Below are positions 1 through 8,264 of a stretch of 64,000 nt of DNA, piece by piece. The position numbers and the translations under genes are program-made. The notes under the pieces were generated by a model. That model was not told the origin of the DNA and did not search any database. It saw only the letters and a list, made by a program, of their open reading frames with translations. Source of the DNA: Vulcanococcus sp. (GTDB lineage: Bacteria > Cyanobacteriota > Cyanobacteriia > PCC-6307 > Cyanobiaceae); assembly GCA_019264575.1 (NCBI GenBank), contig JAHUZV010000024.1:1-64000 (forward strand). The letters are read 5' to 3'. How positions within the stretch are numbered: the stretch's first letter is position 1; each line of letters starts with the position of its first letter.

Positions 1-34
1 GGTAGCCCCCTGAGAAAATAGGTCGATGCCAGGT
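1..34 (+). rRNA. rrf: 5S ribosomal RNA, 3' end only
   Basis: The first bases match the 3' end of a cyanobacterial 5S rRNA: the GGGTAGCC-type helix tail, an AAAATAGGTCGA segment, and the terminal GATGCCAGG that pairs with the conserved 5' CCTGG of 5S. The gene body lies left of the window, so only about 34 of about 118 bases are present. A hairpin and a factor-independent terminator follow on the same strand, which fits the end of a 16S-23S-5S operon. The exact last base is uncertain by one or two. Confidence 0.85.
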
Positions 35-57
35 AAAACATTCTTTGCTCCACCAAA

Positions 58-101
58 CTCATCCCACCAAGAGCTTGATTGATCGAGCCTGGAGGGATGA
101 G
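58..101 (+). other. Hairpin in the rRNA operon trailer
   Basis: An outer stem CTCATCCC (58-65) pairs perfectly with GGGATGAG (94-101). It encloses a second imperfect stem, GCTTG (73-77) with CGAGC (84-88). The structure sits between the 5S tail and the terminator, so it may be a processing signal in the rRNA trailer. That role is inferred from position only. Confidence 0.5.
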
Positions 102-107
102 ACGGAG

Positions 108-133
108 AAGCCACCCGAAAGGGTGGCTTTTTT
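108..133 (+). terminator. Rho-independent terminator of the rRNA operon
   Basis: AAGCCACCC (108-116), loop GAAA (117-120), then GGGTGGCTT (121-129) form a nine-pair stem with a stable GNRA loop, followed by a run of T. The T run on the plus strand shows that it ends transcription coming from the 5S side. Confidence 0.9.
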
Positions 134-179
134 GTTGGTTGCTTTTGGGAGCGCCAGAGGAGGTAGAGAAGAGCTCATC

Positions 180-569
180 TCACACGGCGCAGCGTTTCAC
201 TTCCCAGGTGCTGGGCTCCAGGGTATAGCTGGCTGTGCCGTTTTGTTGTTCCTGTTGCTGCTGCGAGGCCAGTTGCCGCTTCAGGCGCTTGCATTGGAGG
301 CTGTAGGACCACTGCTTATGGCCGGGTCGGCGATGCAGGCTCAGTTCTCGATTGATGCTGTAGCTATCTCCGTCTGGGTCTGTAGACCAGCGCTGCAGGA
401 GCTCGCCGCGGCCGTGAGCTTGCTGCAGCCAGTGATGGAGATGTTCTCGCTCAAAAGCCAGAGCCTGTTGCTGCTCCTGAATCACCAGAAGTCGCGTTAC
501 CACCTCGTCATACGAGGTGGGGTCAACGGCCGCGATCTGGAGCGCGGCGCATGCGGAATGCTGTGCCAT
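180..569 (-). CDS. Hypothetical protein, glutamine-rich
   Basis: A 129-residue soluble protein that I do not recognise. A helical N-terminal half, rich in Gln, Leu and His (residues 20-60), is followed by a charged stretch with SINRELSLHRR and QCKRLKRQL, then a Gln-rich segment (QQQQEQQ). There is no signal peptide, membrane segment or cysteine pattern. It is transcribed toward the rRNA operon and ends about 45 bases from its terminator. The overlapping plus-strand frame (45-584) starts inside the rRNA trailer and crosses the terminator, so this strand is preferred. Confidence 0.6.
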   Translation of the reverse strand: MAQHSACAALQIAAVDPTSYDEVVTRLLVIQEQQQALAFEREHLHHWLQQAHGRGELLQRWSTDPDGDSYSINRELSLHRRPGHKQWSYSLQCKRLKRQLASQQQQEQQNGTASYTLEPSTWEVKRCAV

Positions 570-595
570 CGATGTGTGTTGTGATGGTGAAGGAC

Positions 596-1012
596 TCAGC
601 TATTGCGGTGGGAGCGGAAAATTGGCTCGGTTGGGTGTTCACCGCTTGAGAAGTTGTTGTCGATACCGCCCATCCCCGGCTGTAGATCTTCGGGGCCAGT
701 CACACGGGTGAATGTATTGCCCACCAGATCCACAGGGCCGTCGCCGTGCAGGCCGCCTTGTGAGCGGAAAGCCACAGGGTTGGTTGGTGGTGTGGGAAAT
801 GGCTGCTGATTCAAGATCTGAGATCCCCAGATCGAATGTTGTAATGAATCCTGGATGGAGCCAATGTGTAGCTGATCTAATCTGCTTTGCACGTACTGAT
901 TGATCTCTCGGCCGAGGGCTCCGCTGCGCAGCGCTTCAAGTTTTTCGAGGTTCGATTTTCCATCGAGAAAGTCAAAAAGGCTTTGGCCGATGGGCTGAGT
1001 ACTAGTCGCCAT
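596..1012 (-). CDS. Hypothetical protein
   Basis: A 138-residue protein of unknown function. The first 60 residues look folded and helical (LFDFLDGKSNLEKLEALRS and following). The rest is Gly/Pro/Asn-rich and probably disordered, with PTPPTNPVAFRSQGG and a GMGGIDNNF segment. No membrane segments. It lies 26 bases upstream of the next minus-strand gene and may share its transcript. Its start faces the plus-strand gene at 1188 across a 175-base gap in which I see no clear promoter boxes. Confidence 0.55.
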   Translation of the reverse strand: MATSTQPIGQSLFDFLDGKSNLEKLEALRSGALGREINQYVQSRLDQLHIGSIQDSLQHSIWGSQILNQQPFPTPPTNPVAFRSQGGLHGDGPVDLVGNTFTRVTGPEDLQPGMGGIDNNFSSGEHPTEPIFRSHRNS

Positions 1013-1187
1013 GTTGCTCGAGGAGGAACAGCTGGTCAGCAGGTCGTCAGAGGACTGCCCTGCGTCAAAACAGCATCAAGTCCGAAGCAGAGTTGCGGCA
1101 AGACGCCTGTAACAGCGTTTACGGCCTACTTTCTCTCGCTTCGCTGGTGCGGCGAACCAGGGCTGCGTTTGGCTCTGCACGCTTCCC

Positions 1188-2522
1188 GTGGCGAAGCAAC
1201 TCCACTCCGATCCCTCCAGCTCTCGGCGTCTTCGGCAGGCTCACCAGCACCAGCAGTCAGGTGATTGGGTGTTGGCCGCCGCCCACTACGCCGAGTTGGC
1301 AGAGCAACATCCACTGGACCACCGCTTCCGAGTGAACCAGGGCAATGCCCTCTGGCTTGCCGATCTGCCAGCTGCAGCCCATGAGGTTTACCTCCAGGCT
1401 GCGGAGCTCAATCCCAATTGCCTGGTGACGCGGCGGGGCCTGGCCAGTTGTCTGCGGGATCTGAATCGGTTTGAGGAGGCGCTCACCCTGCATCAGCAGC
1501 TGGAAGGGTTGCTCGAGCACTCTTCTCGGGACGGACTCGCCAACCTCTGGGCCCACAGCCAGATGCTGATCGGGCTGGAACGCTATGGCGAGGCTTTTCA
1601 ACGGATGCTCTGGCGGCGCAGCTGGAAGACGGGGCCGCTGGAGCCAAGTGGGGATCCACTGGCCAAGCGGCTCACCTTGACCACAGAGCAGGGTTTCGGC
1701 GACAGCCTTCAATTTGCGCGCTTCCTACTGCCTCTGCATCAACGGCGCCTAGCCGCGGACCGTCTGGGCGGGGTGCAGTTGCTGGTGGAGCCCGCCTTGG
1801 TGGATCTGCTGCGGGAGGGTTTGAGCTGGCTGGTGAATCCCCCCGAGGTCCTGCCCTCAGCCACTGGCAGCGAGCACGCCCGGGTTCCGAGCAATGCGTT
1901 GTCGCTGTTGGAGCTGCCTGGTGCTCTGGGTCTGGAGCAGCTGCCGGAGATTCGCGCGGATGGTTCCTATCTTTATTCACCACGCTGGAACTCCCGGCCG
2001 CCCGATCTCGGCGCCGCACGCGGGCTCTTGCGGGTTGGTGTGGTGTCTGCGGCTGGTCGTCCTGCTGCTGATCCCTTTTGCCAGAGGGAGTTCGACAAGC
2101 GCAGCTTGCCAATGGCGATCCTCTGGCGGCTGGTGTGTGAGCTGCGCGCGCGCGGGGCTCAGATTCACGATCTCCAATATGGCCCTGAGGCGACTCGCCA
2201 CAAGGCTCTGGGTCTTGAGCCCATGCCCTCGGGCCCCGGTCTGACAGGCTTTGCGGCCGCCGCCCGACAGGCCGCCGGGCTGGATCTGGTGATCAGCGTT
2301 GACACCGCGATGGCACACCTGATGGGTGCGATCGGCCGCTCCTGCTGGGTGCTGCTGCCCTGGAGCGCTGATCCCCGCTGGTTGCGCCGCGGCGATGGGT
2401 GCCCCTGGTATCCGCGGCTGCGATTGTTCCGCCAACCGCGGCCGGGGGATTGGCATGGTGCATTGGATCAGCTGCTGGGCTGCTTCACACCGATCCGCTT
2501 CGCCCAGGACCGCTCTCCATAG
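1188..2522 (+). CDS. TPR protein with a GT9-like glycosyltransferase domain
   Basis: A 444-residue two-part protein with a GTG start. Residues about 10-135 form tetratricopeptide-type helical pairs (WVLAAAHYAELAEQHP, then AAHEVYLQAAELNPN). Residues about 150-435 resemble the ADP-heptose/LPS heptosyltransferase-like (GT9) fold: an EQGFGDSLQFARFL motif and a late LDLVISVDTAMAHLMGAIG motif, which in that family forms the nucleotide-sugar site. TPR-GT9-like fusions occur in bacterial cell-surface glycosylation clusters. The gene is first in a plus-strand pair; the next starts 32 bases downstream. Sugar and acceptor cannot be told from sequence. Confidence 0.75.
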   Translation: MAKQLHSDPSSSRRLRQAHQHQQSGDWVLAAAHYAELAEQHPLDHRFRVNQGNALWLADLPAAAHEVYLQAAELNPNCLVTRRGLASCLRDLNRFEEALTLHQQLEGLLEHSSRDGLANLWAHSQMLIGLERYGEAFQRMLWRRSWKTGPLEPSGDPLAKRLTLTTEQGFGDSLQFARFLLPLHQRRLAADRLGGVQLLVEPALVDLLREGLSWLVNPPEVLPSATGSEHARVPSNALSLLELPGALGLEQLPEIRADGSYLYSPRWNSRPPDLGAARGLLRVGVVSAAGRPAADPFCQREFDKRSLPMAILWRLVCELRARGAQIHDLQYGPEATRHKALGLEPMPSGPGLTGFAAAARQAAGLDLVISVDTAMAHLMGAIGRSCWVLLPWSADPRWLRRGDGCPWYPRLRLFRQPRPGDWHGALDQLLGCFTPIRFAQDRSP

Positions 2523-2554
2523 CCTTCAGCCGTTGAGGTTCGTGGCGACTCCTG

Positions 2555-3655
2555 ATGCGATCCCTGTTCCACTGGCTGGGACGCAACCGGTCGCATCAGG
2601 GAGCGGCTTCCCCGGTGTTGCGCTTCGCTCATGAGCTGCAGGGGGATCCAGCCCCGGAGCAAGACCGCCCATCGGCGGATGGTGCCCCGCCGCCGCTCGA
2701 CTTCACGCCCTGGACGATCGCCCGGTTGCAGGCGATCAGCCAGGAGGTGCTGGAGCGGCCCTCCCAGGCCAGCCTGCGTGCCGCTCAATCCGCACGCCAC
2801 TGTCTTTCTCGCTTCTGGCTCAGCGCACCGGTGGATGCGCTGGAGACGTATTTCGCAGGGCCGATTGGTGCGGTCTACCGGCAACTGCTGTCTGGTGCGC
2901 TGCCGGCACTGCCTCTGGAGCCTGCCGAAGCGCTGTGGCAACGGCAGCTCGCTGATGTGCTTCAGCAGGGGCTGGACCATCACGGCAGCATCAATGTGCT
3001 GCTGGCCTTGCTGCCCTATCTGGATCGGGAAGCCATGCAGCTGCACGACCCGTTGGCCTATGTGCCGGCCTGGTTGGTGCCGCTCTACAGCGAACGTTGT
3101 GATCCGGCTCTCGGCAGTCAGCCGCGCGAAGCGCTTCGTCAGCTGCCACCGGTCTCCGCGCCACCGTCTGCAGCGTTTGCGCCCCTGCCGGAGCTCGCTC
3201 CGATCACCGGTGACGCAGGCATGGCGCTGATTGGCGATGCCGATTTCCAAAGCAGGCTCAATGGCCTGATCAACCTCTACGGCCTGGAGCCTTCGGATGC
3301 GGAGATCTGCAGCGACCTCAGCCGGGGCCGCCGTCAGCTGGCCCAGATCTGGCTGGATGTGGAGACCGAGCAGCTGGAGAGCCTCTATCGAACGCCATTC
3401 GGGCAGCTCACCGACAACCTGCTTCGCTCCAACTTCGCCCGTGAACCGCTCAGTCAGGACGAGCGGGCCGTGCGTCAGCAGCTCGCGGAGGTGGCGGCGG
3501 ATCTGCGGCACCCACGGGCCCTGAATGCCCTGATCGCGGCCCTGCTCTACTACCCGATCGAGCAGGTGAGCCTGCCGGCGGATCCGGCATTGCTGCCGCC
3601 GTGGCTGTCGGAGAGCCTCCGGCAGCACGGCGCCCAACCGGCTACCAGCGACTGA
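2555..3655 (+). CDS. Hypothetical protein of the glycosylation island
   Basis: A 366-residue protein that I cannot assign. It is mostly alpha-helical with many Leu/Ala/Gln, no membrane segment and no signal peptide. Two similar-looking stretches occur: PVDALETYFAGPIGAVYRQL near residue 92 and VETEQLESLYRTPFGQLTDN near residue 270. Both read as VxxxxLExxYxxPxGxxxxxL, which suggests an internal duplication. The gene follows the TPR/GT9-like gene by 32 bases and is probably co-transcribed. Its stop lies 4 bases from the stop of the converging membrane-protein gene. A 389-residue frame on the opposite strand is rejected on composition. Confidence 0.65.
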   Translation: MRSLFHWLGRNRSHQGAASPVLRFAHELQGDPAPEQDRPSADGAPPPLDFTPWTIARLQAISQEVLERPSQASLRAAQSARHCLSRFWLSAPVDALETYFAGPIGAVYRQLLSGALPALPLEPAEALWQRQLADVLQQGLDHHGSINVLLALLPYLDREAMQLHDPLAYVPAWLVPLYSERCDPALGSQPREALRQLPPVSAPPSAAFAPLPELAPITGDAGMALIGDADFQSRLNGLINLYGLEPSDAEICSDLSRGRRQLAQIWLDVETEQLESLYRTPFGQLTDNLLRSNFAREPLSQDERAVRQQLAEVAADLRHPRALNALIAALLYYPIEQVSLPADPALLPPWLSESLRQHGAQPATSD

Positions 3656-3659
3656 TGGC

Positions 3660-3926
3660 TCAGCGGTGGAACTCTGACCAGAGAAGCCAATAGATCAGCA
3701 GGCTCAGCAGTGGCGGCAGCAGCAGCGGCAGGCTGGCCAGCACCGCCACCATGCTGCCGATTCGCAGGGCGAGGCTCAGCACAACCACCAGGTAGTTAAC
3801 GAGCAGCAGTGCAATCCAGGTGCGGGGCCGCTGCAACTGACTGCGCAGGCGTTGGATCCGGCGCTGACGCCGCCGTTGCGCTCGCTCCTGCTCCGGCAGC
3901 AGGTCGATCCAATCTCCGGAGTTCAT
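3660..3926 (-). CDS. Small membrane protein, last gene of the secretion operon
   Basis: An 88-residue protein. A basic N-terminal region (residues 14-37, many Arg) precedes two hydrophobic segments at about 37-55 (WIALLLVNYLVVVLSLAL) and 59-82, which predicts a two-helix inner-membrane hairpin with cytoplasmic ends. The start is 2 bases after the HlyD stop, so the two are translated together. No family is recognised. The position suggests an accessory part of the exporter, but that is inference. Confidence 0.7.
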   Translation of the reverse strand: MNSGDWIDLLPEQERAQRRRQRRIQRLRSQLQRPRTWIALLLVNYLVVVLSLALRIGSMVAVLASLPLLLPPLLSLLIYWLLWSEFHR

Positions 3927-3928
3927 GG

Positions 3929-5326
3929 TCAGCGGAGCCGCTCCAGGTTGCGCAGCTTGTCTTCAAACAGGGAGGTGATCACGCTGATGAACGGTCGTTG
4001 CCGCAGCTGGATGTCGGCGGTGAGGGTCATCCCGGCCTTGAGCCGCACCGCCCGCCCCCGCGCCTGCAAGTGCTGTTGCTGCAGGCGCAGCACCACTGGG
4101 TAGAAGAGGCCCGTCGCTTCAGCGCCAAGGGCGCTGCGCATTTCTTCAGGGGTAAGGGCATCGGAGCCGATGCGCTGCACTACCGCCGGTAGGCGGCCGT
4201 AGTCGTTGGCGGGGAAGGTGTCGAGGGAGAGCTTGGCCGCCATGCCCGGGCTAATGAAGCCGATCACCTTGCTCGGCACCAGCACCCGCGCCTCCAGCGT
4301 TCCGCCGGGAACCAGGGCCAGCAGGGCTGCGCCGCTCTCCACCACGCTGCGGGGGCTCACCCGCAGGTCGAACACCACGCCGCTCAGTGGTGCCCGCAGC
4401 TGCCCGAACTGAATCTGCAGGCGGGCCTGACGGATCTGGCCGTCGAGATCGCTGATCTGGCGGAGGTTGGCCTCGATGCGGCCCCGCAGCTCCGCAGCCG
4501 GTGCAGCCTGCACCTGTTGCAGATTGGCCTCCAGCTTGGCGATGGCCCGCTGCTCTTCCAGCATCTGCGAGCGCAGCTGGTTGGCCGTTTCGCGGGTCTG
4601 CAATTCCTGCACGGCGCTCACGGCGCCTGCGCGGGCCAAGTTCCTGTAGCGGCGGGCGATGTCGGCGGCGGTGCTCCAGGAGTCGCTCAGGCCTTGCAAG
4701 CGCTGCCGGCTCTGGTTCAGCTCCTCCTGGGCAACCCGGCGGCTGCTGCGCAGTTGTTCGCTCTGGTTGCGCAGTTGGAGCTGCTGATTGGCGCTGAGCC
4801 CTGGGCTTGGGCGCTCCTCCAGCGCGGCGGCATAAATCCTGTTTTCGCTCAGCAGGCGCGCGCGCACCGCGTCGGCCGCCGTCAGCTGACTGCGGGCCTG
4901 GCGTAGGTCGAATTGCATCAGCAGCTGATCGGCCTCCACCGCCTGGCCCTCCTTCACCAGGAGGTCGGCCACGACGCCGGCCACGGGGGCCTCCAGCTGC
5001 TTCACCTGACGGCTTGGCCGCAGCTTCCCCTGCACCGCCACGCTTTCCCCAAGGGGTGCCACCACACTCCAAACAAGCAGCAGCGCGGTGCCGCCCACAA
5101 AGCTCCAAACGATCACGGAGCGCGGCCGGGTGCTTGGGCGGAGCAGCACCGGTTGCTGAAACGACCAGTGCTCCACGGTTGTGTCCAGGCCGGTGGCGAC
5201 CGGTTCCACCGGCTTGGCAACATCACCGATCAGATCCACCGCCTCTGTGCTTGCGGGCGGCGGGGCCGGCTGGCGGCGCCAGAGACGCCGCAGGGCCTGG
5301 AACGGTTCGCGCGGTGCAGGAGCCAT
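3929..5326 (-). CDS. HlyD-family type I secretion adaptor
   Basis: A 465-residue membrane fusion protein that would bridge the inner-membrane ABC exporter to an outer-membrane TolC channel. A cytoplasmic N-terminus (1-68) precedes one membrane helix (about 70-92, VIVWSFVGGTALLLVWSVV). A biotinyl-lipoyl half-motif (LEAPVAGVVADLLVKEGQAV) follows, then a long coiled coil (about 150-290, rich in Gln, Arg and Leu). The second lipoyl half is LRAPLSGVVFDLRV, and a beta-barrel leads to the C-terminus. This is the standard HlyD order and length. Start and stop sit 1 base after the ABC gene and 2 bases before the small membrane gene. The cognate TolC is not in this operon. Confidence 0.9.
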   Translation of the reverse strand: MAPAPREPFQALRRLWRRQPAPPPASTEAVDLIGDVAKPVEPVATGLDTTVEHWSFQQPVLLRPSTRPRSVIVWSFVGGTALLLVWSVVAPLGESVAVQGKLRPSRQVKQLEAPVAGVVADLLVKEGQAVEADQLLMQFDLRQARSQLTAADAVRARLLSENRIYAAALEERPSPGLSANQQLQLRNQSEQLRSSRRVAQEELNQSRQRLQGLSDSWSTAADIARRYRNLARAGAVSAVQELQTRETANQLRSQMLEEQRAIAKLEANLQQVQAAPAAELRGRIEANLRQISDLDGQIRQARLQIQFGQLRAPLSGVVFDLRVSPRSVVESGAALLALVPGGTLEARVLVPSKVIGFISPGMAAKLSLDTFPANDYGRLPAVVQRIGSDALTPEEMRSALGAEATGLFYPVVLRLQQQHLQARGRAVRLKAGMTLTADIQLRQRPFISVITSLFEDKLRNLERLR

Positions 5327-5327
5327 C

Positions 5328-8264
5328 TCAGACCCCCTGCTCCTGTTGCTGGCTTTGATAGAGGGCGAAGTACCAGCCCCGCTGACCCATCAGCTCCTGG
5401 TGGGTGCCGGCCTCCATCACGGCGCCCCGGTCCATCAGCACGATCACGTCCGCCGGCTGCACGGTGGTGAGGCGGTGGGTGATGAAGAACACCGTGCGGC
5501 CGCGGAAGGCCTCCAGCAGGTTCAGGCACACCTGGCGTTCCGTGCGGGCATCGAGGGCGCTGGTGGCCTCATCGAGGATCAGCAGCCTCGGGTTCTGAAG
5601 CACGGCCCGGGCCAGGGCTAGCCGTTGGCGCTGGCCTCCGGAGAGTCCGGCACCCCGTTCGCCCACATCGGAGTTGTAGCCCTTGGGCAGGTTCATGATG
5701 AACTCGTGGGCACAGGCGATCCGGGCGGCCGCCATCAGTTCGGCGGCGCTGGCATCCGGCTTCACCAGCAGCAGGTTGTCGCGGATGGTGCCGTCGAAGA
5801 GCACCGTGTCCTGCGGCACTACGCCGATCTGGCGGCGCAGCGAATAAAGCTCAACCTTGTTGATGTCGAGGCCATCGATCAGCACGCGGCCCTCGCTGGG
5901 CCGGTAGAAGCGGGGTAGCAGTTTGAGCAGGGTGCTTTTGCCGCTGCCTGAACCGCCAACCAGCCCCACAAACGAACCGGTGGGCACCTCCAGATTCACA
6001 CCGTTGAGGATCAGATCCTGGTCTTCGCTGTAGCGGAACACCACATCAACGAACTGCACGCGCCCGATCAGGGGCGGCATCGGGATGTTGAGCGCTTCCG
6101 CTTCGCTTTGTTCCGTGGGGCGATCCACAACATCGGCCACCATTCGCAAGGCGGCGCTCGACTGTTCAAACTGCTGCCAGGTCTGCACCATCTTCACCAG
6201 CGGGCCGGTGATGTAGCCGCTGAGGATGCGGAAGGCGATGAAACTGCCCAGGCTGAGCTGGTTGCGCATCACCAGAAAGATGCCTACACCCACCACCACA
6301 AGGCTGTTGAGGTCGTGGATGAATCCCGCCACATTGGCCAGGGATTCCCGTGTCACCCTGAGCTTGAAATCCTCACCGATAAAGCGGGCGTAGCGGTTTT
6401 GAAATTCCCAGCGGGTTTTCAGTTCGGCGTTCTGAGATTTAATCGTTTGGATGCCGGTGATCGATTCATTGAGATAGGAGTAGGTTTTCACCGCTTCGCC
6501 CATGCTGCGGTTGATCTGAGCACGCATCAGCGGGTTGCTGATGATGGCGAGGATCAGCATCAGCGGCAGGGTGGCGAGGGAGGCGAGTGTGAGCGGAATG
6601 CTCATGCTCAGCAGGATCGCCAGGTAGAGAAAGCTGAACAGAAAATCCACGACCGTGGTAATGCTCTGGCTCACCAGAAACTCCCGCAGTCGATCAAGCT
6701 GATGGAAGTAATGGATCACCTGGCCCACGGGCCGGCTGTCGAAGAACACCTGCGGAAGGCGAACCAGTTGATCGAGAATGCTGGCCTTGGTGGCCTGATC
6801 GATGCGGTTGGTTGTGTCGGTGAAGATGTAACTGCGCAGCGACTTCATTACGCCCCGTGCTGCCGCCGCCAGCAGCAGTACCAGCGAGATGCTCAGCAGG
6901 GCATTGATGTTGTCCTGATGCACAACCTGATCGATCAATTGCTGCAGGCCCAGGGGTGTGGCCAGGGTGAGCACGTTGATCACCAGCGAGAGGGCCAGCA
7001 CTTCCAGCAGTGCCCGTTGGTGCTCCTTCAGGAAGGGGCCGTACCAGCCCCAGTTGAAGCGCTGTTCCTTGGCGTCTTGTTTGCGTTGCAGCAGCAGCAG
7101 GGGCACCAGCCCCGAGCGAGCCTCCCCCAGCTCCGCTGCAGCAACGCGAATGGGGCCCAGTTCCGGTTCCAGCAGCCGCAGGCGTCCATCCGGATCCACG
7201 CCCTCCAGCAGCGCGAAGTGGCCGTTTTGGGCCAACAGGGCCGGCGGTGCCACCCGCGCCAGCCGGTCGCTCGGCAGCTCGGTGAGCATCACCCGCAGGC
7301 CGAGGGCATCCAGCAGCTGGCCCAGGTTCACCAGGTTCAGCCGCGGCTGCTGGCGCAGCAGGGCGTCCACCCGGTTGCCAATGGCATCGCGGTTGATCGG
7401 CACGTTGAAGTGATTGGCCAGGGCCACGCACAGTTCGATCGGGATGGCGCGGGCGCTGCTCGCCGGCCGCAGCACCAGGGCCCCCGGCGGGATCGGGGTC
7501 TGAACCGGCAGCTCCGGCTGGGGGCGTCGGTGCGGCGGCTGCCCGATCCGCAGCCGCTCCTGCGGGTCGGCCGTGACCCGGGGCGGCGCTGCGTTGGTGC
7601 TGGCCGCGATGGCAGGCGGCAGCCCCAGCAGCCGCAACCAGGGTTCTCCCGCTGCCGGTGCCTGAGGGAGCGCATCGAGAGGCCATGGCTGGCCCAGCAG
7701 GCCGCCACTGCTCACGAACCAGCGGCGATCACTGTTCAGGTCGAGGGCTCCGGCATGGCCGGCCGGCAGGCTGCGCACCTGGGTTTCGCGCCGCAGCTGC
7801 TGCCAGTCCTGCTGGCTCAGCAGCGGTTCCACGCTCGGCTGCCCCAGCGCCTCCAGCAGCAGATGCAATTCGGCTGCGGAGCCATGGCAGGCATACCAAT
7901 CCCGCAGGGCGGGTTCCTGCTCCAGCAGTTGCTGGAAGTCGGCCGCCCGCAGCAGCAGCACCGTGGTGGCGCTGGCGGCGCGCAGCTGCTCGCAGGGAGC
8001 CTGGCGCAGCAGGCTGCTCCAGCCGGCCGTATCGCCTGGCTCGAGAAGTTCCAGGGTGTGCAGCTCCCCGTTGATCGGGTCGATCGCCAGGGAGCGCAGC
8101 CGTCCCTCCTGCACCAGCAGCAGGCCATCCGTCTGCCGATCCGGCCGCAGCACGGTCTGGCCGAGCTGATAGTGGCGGCTCTCCAGCAGGGGAGCCATGG
8201 CTGCGGCCCGCTCCGGCGTCAGCCGGTCGAAGGGGCGCCAGCGCTGCAGCAGCATCGCGCTCAT
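5328..8264 (-). CDS. Type I secretion ABC exporter with cNMP-binding-like and degenerate C39 domains
   Basis: A 978-residue HlyB-like exporter. Residues 1-150 resemble a cyclic-nucleotide-binding domain (GLLLVQEGRLRSL and LELLEPGDTAGWSSLL). Residues about 265-400 resemble a C39 peptidase, but the catalytic Cys position in AIPIELCVALANHF is Ile; His is kept in NGHFALLEGV. It is therefore probably a non-cleaving C39-like substrate-docking domain, as in HlyB. Membrane helices span about 410-690. The nucleotide-binding domain has Walker A GGSGSGKST near 770, signature LSGGQRQR near 873, and Walker B LLILDEATSALD. The start at 8264 overlaps the isomerase stop (ATGA). An upstream in-frame extension to 8429 is Ala/Gly/Pro-rich and rejected. 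Confidence 0.92.
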   Translation of the reverse strand: MSAMLLQRWRPFDRLTPERAAAMAPLLESRHYQLGQTVLRPDRQTDGLLLVQEGRLRSLAIDPINGELHTLELLEPGDTAGWSSLLRQAPCEQLRAASATTVLLLRAADFQQLLEQEPALRDWYACHGSAAELHLLLEALGQPSVEPLLSQQDWQQLRRETQVRSLPAGHAGALDLNSDRRWFVSSGGLLGQPWPLDALPQAPAAGEPWLRLLGLPPAIAASTNAAPPRVTADPQERLRIGQPPHRRPQPELPVQTPIPPGALVLRPASSARAIPIELCVALANHFNVPINRDAIGNRVDALLRQQPRLNLVNLGQLLDALGLRVMLTELPSDRLARVAPPALLAQNGHFALLEGVDPDGRLRLLEPELGPIRVAAAELGEARSGLVPLLLLQRKQDAKEQRFNWGWYGPFLKEHQRALLEVLALSLVINVLTLATPLGLQQLIDQVVHQDNINALLSISLVLLLAAAARGVMKSLRSYIFTDTTNRIDQATKASILDQLVRLPQVFFDSRPVGQVIHYFHQLDRLREFLVSQSITTVVDFLFSFLYLAILLSMSIPLTLASLATLPLMLILAIISNPLMRAQINRSMGEAVKTYSYLNESITGIQTIKSQNAELKTRWEFQNRYARFIGEDFKLRVTRESLANVAGFIHDLNSLVVVGVGIFLVMRNQLSLGSFIAFRILSGYITGPLVKMVQTWQQFEQSSAALRMVADVVDRPTEQSEAEALNIPMPPLIGRVQFVDVVFRYSEDQDLILNGVNLEVPTGSFVGLVGGSGSGKSTLLKLLPRFYRPSEGRVLIDGLDINKVELYSLRRQIGVVPQDTVLFDGTIRDNLLLVKPDASAAELMAAARIACAHEFIMNLPKGYNSDVGERGAGLSGGQRQRLALARAVLQNPRLLILDEATSALDARTERQVCLNLLEAFRGRTVFFITHRLTTVQPADVIVLMDRGAVMEAGTHQELMGQRGWYFALYQSQQQEQGV

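Noticed and set aside
45..584. Plus-strand frame of 179 codons at the window start
   Set aside because: It begins in the rRNA trailer and runs through the terminator. The minus-strand frame at 180-569 has more protein-like composition.
2468..3637. Minus-strand frame of 389 codons
   Set aside because: Gln/Arg/His-rich composition without domains; the plus-strand gene at 2555-3655 fits the operon.
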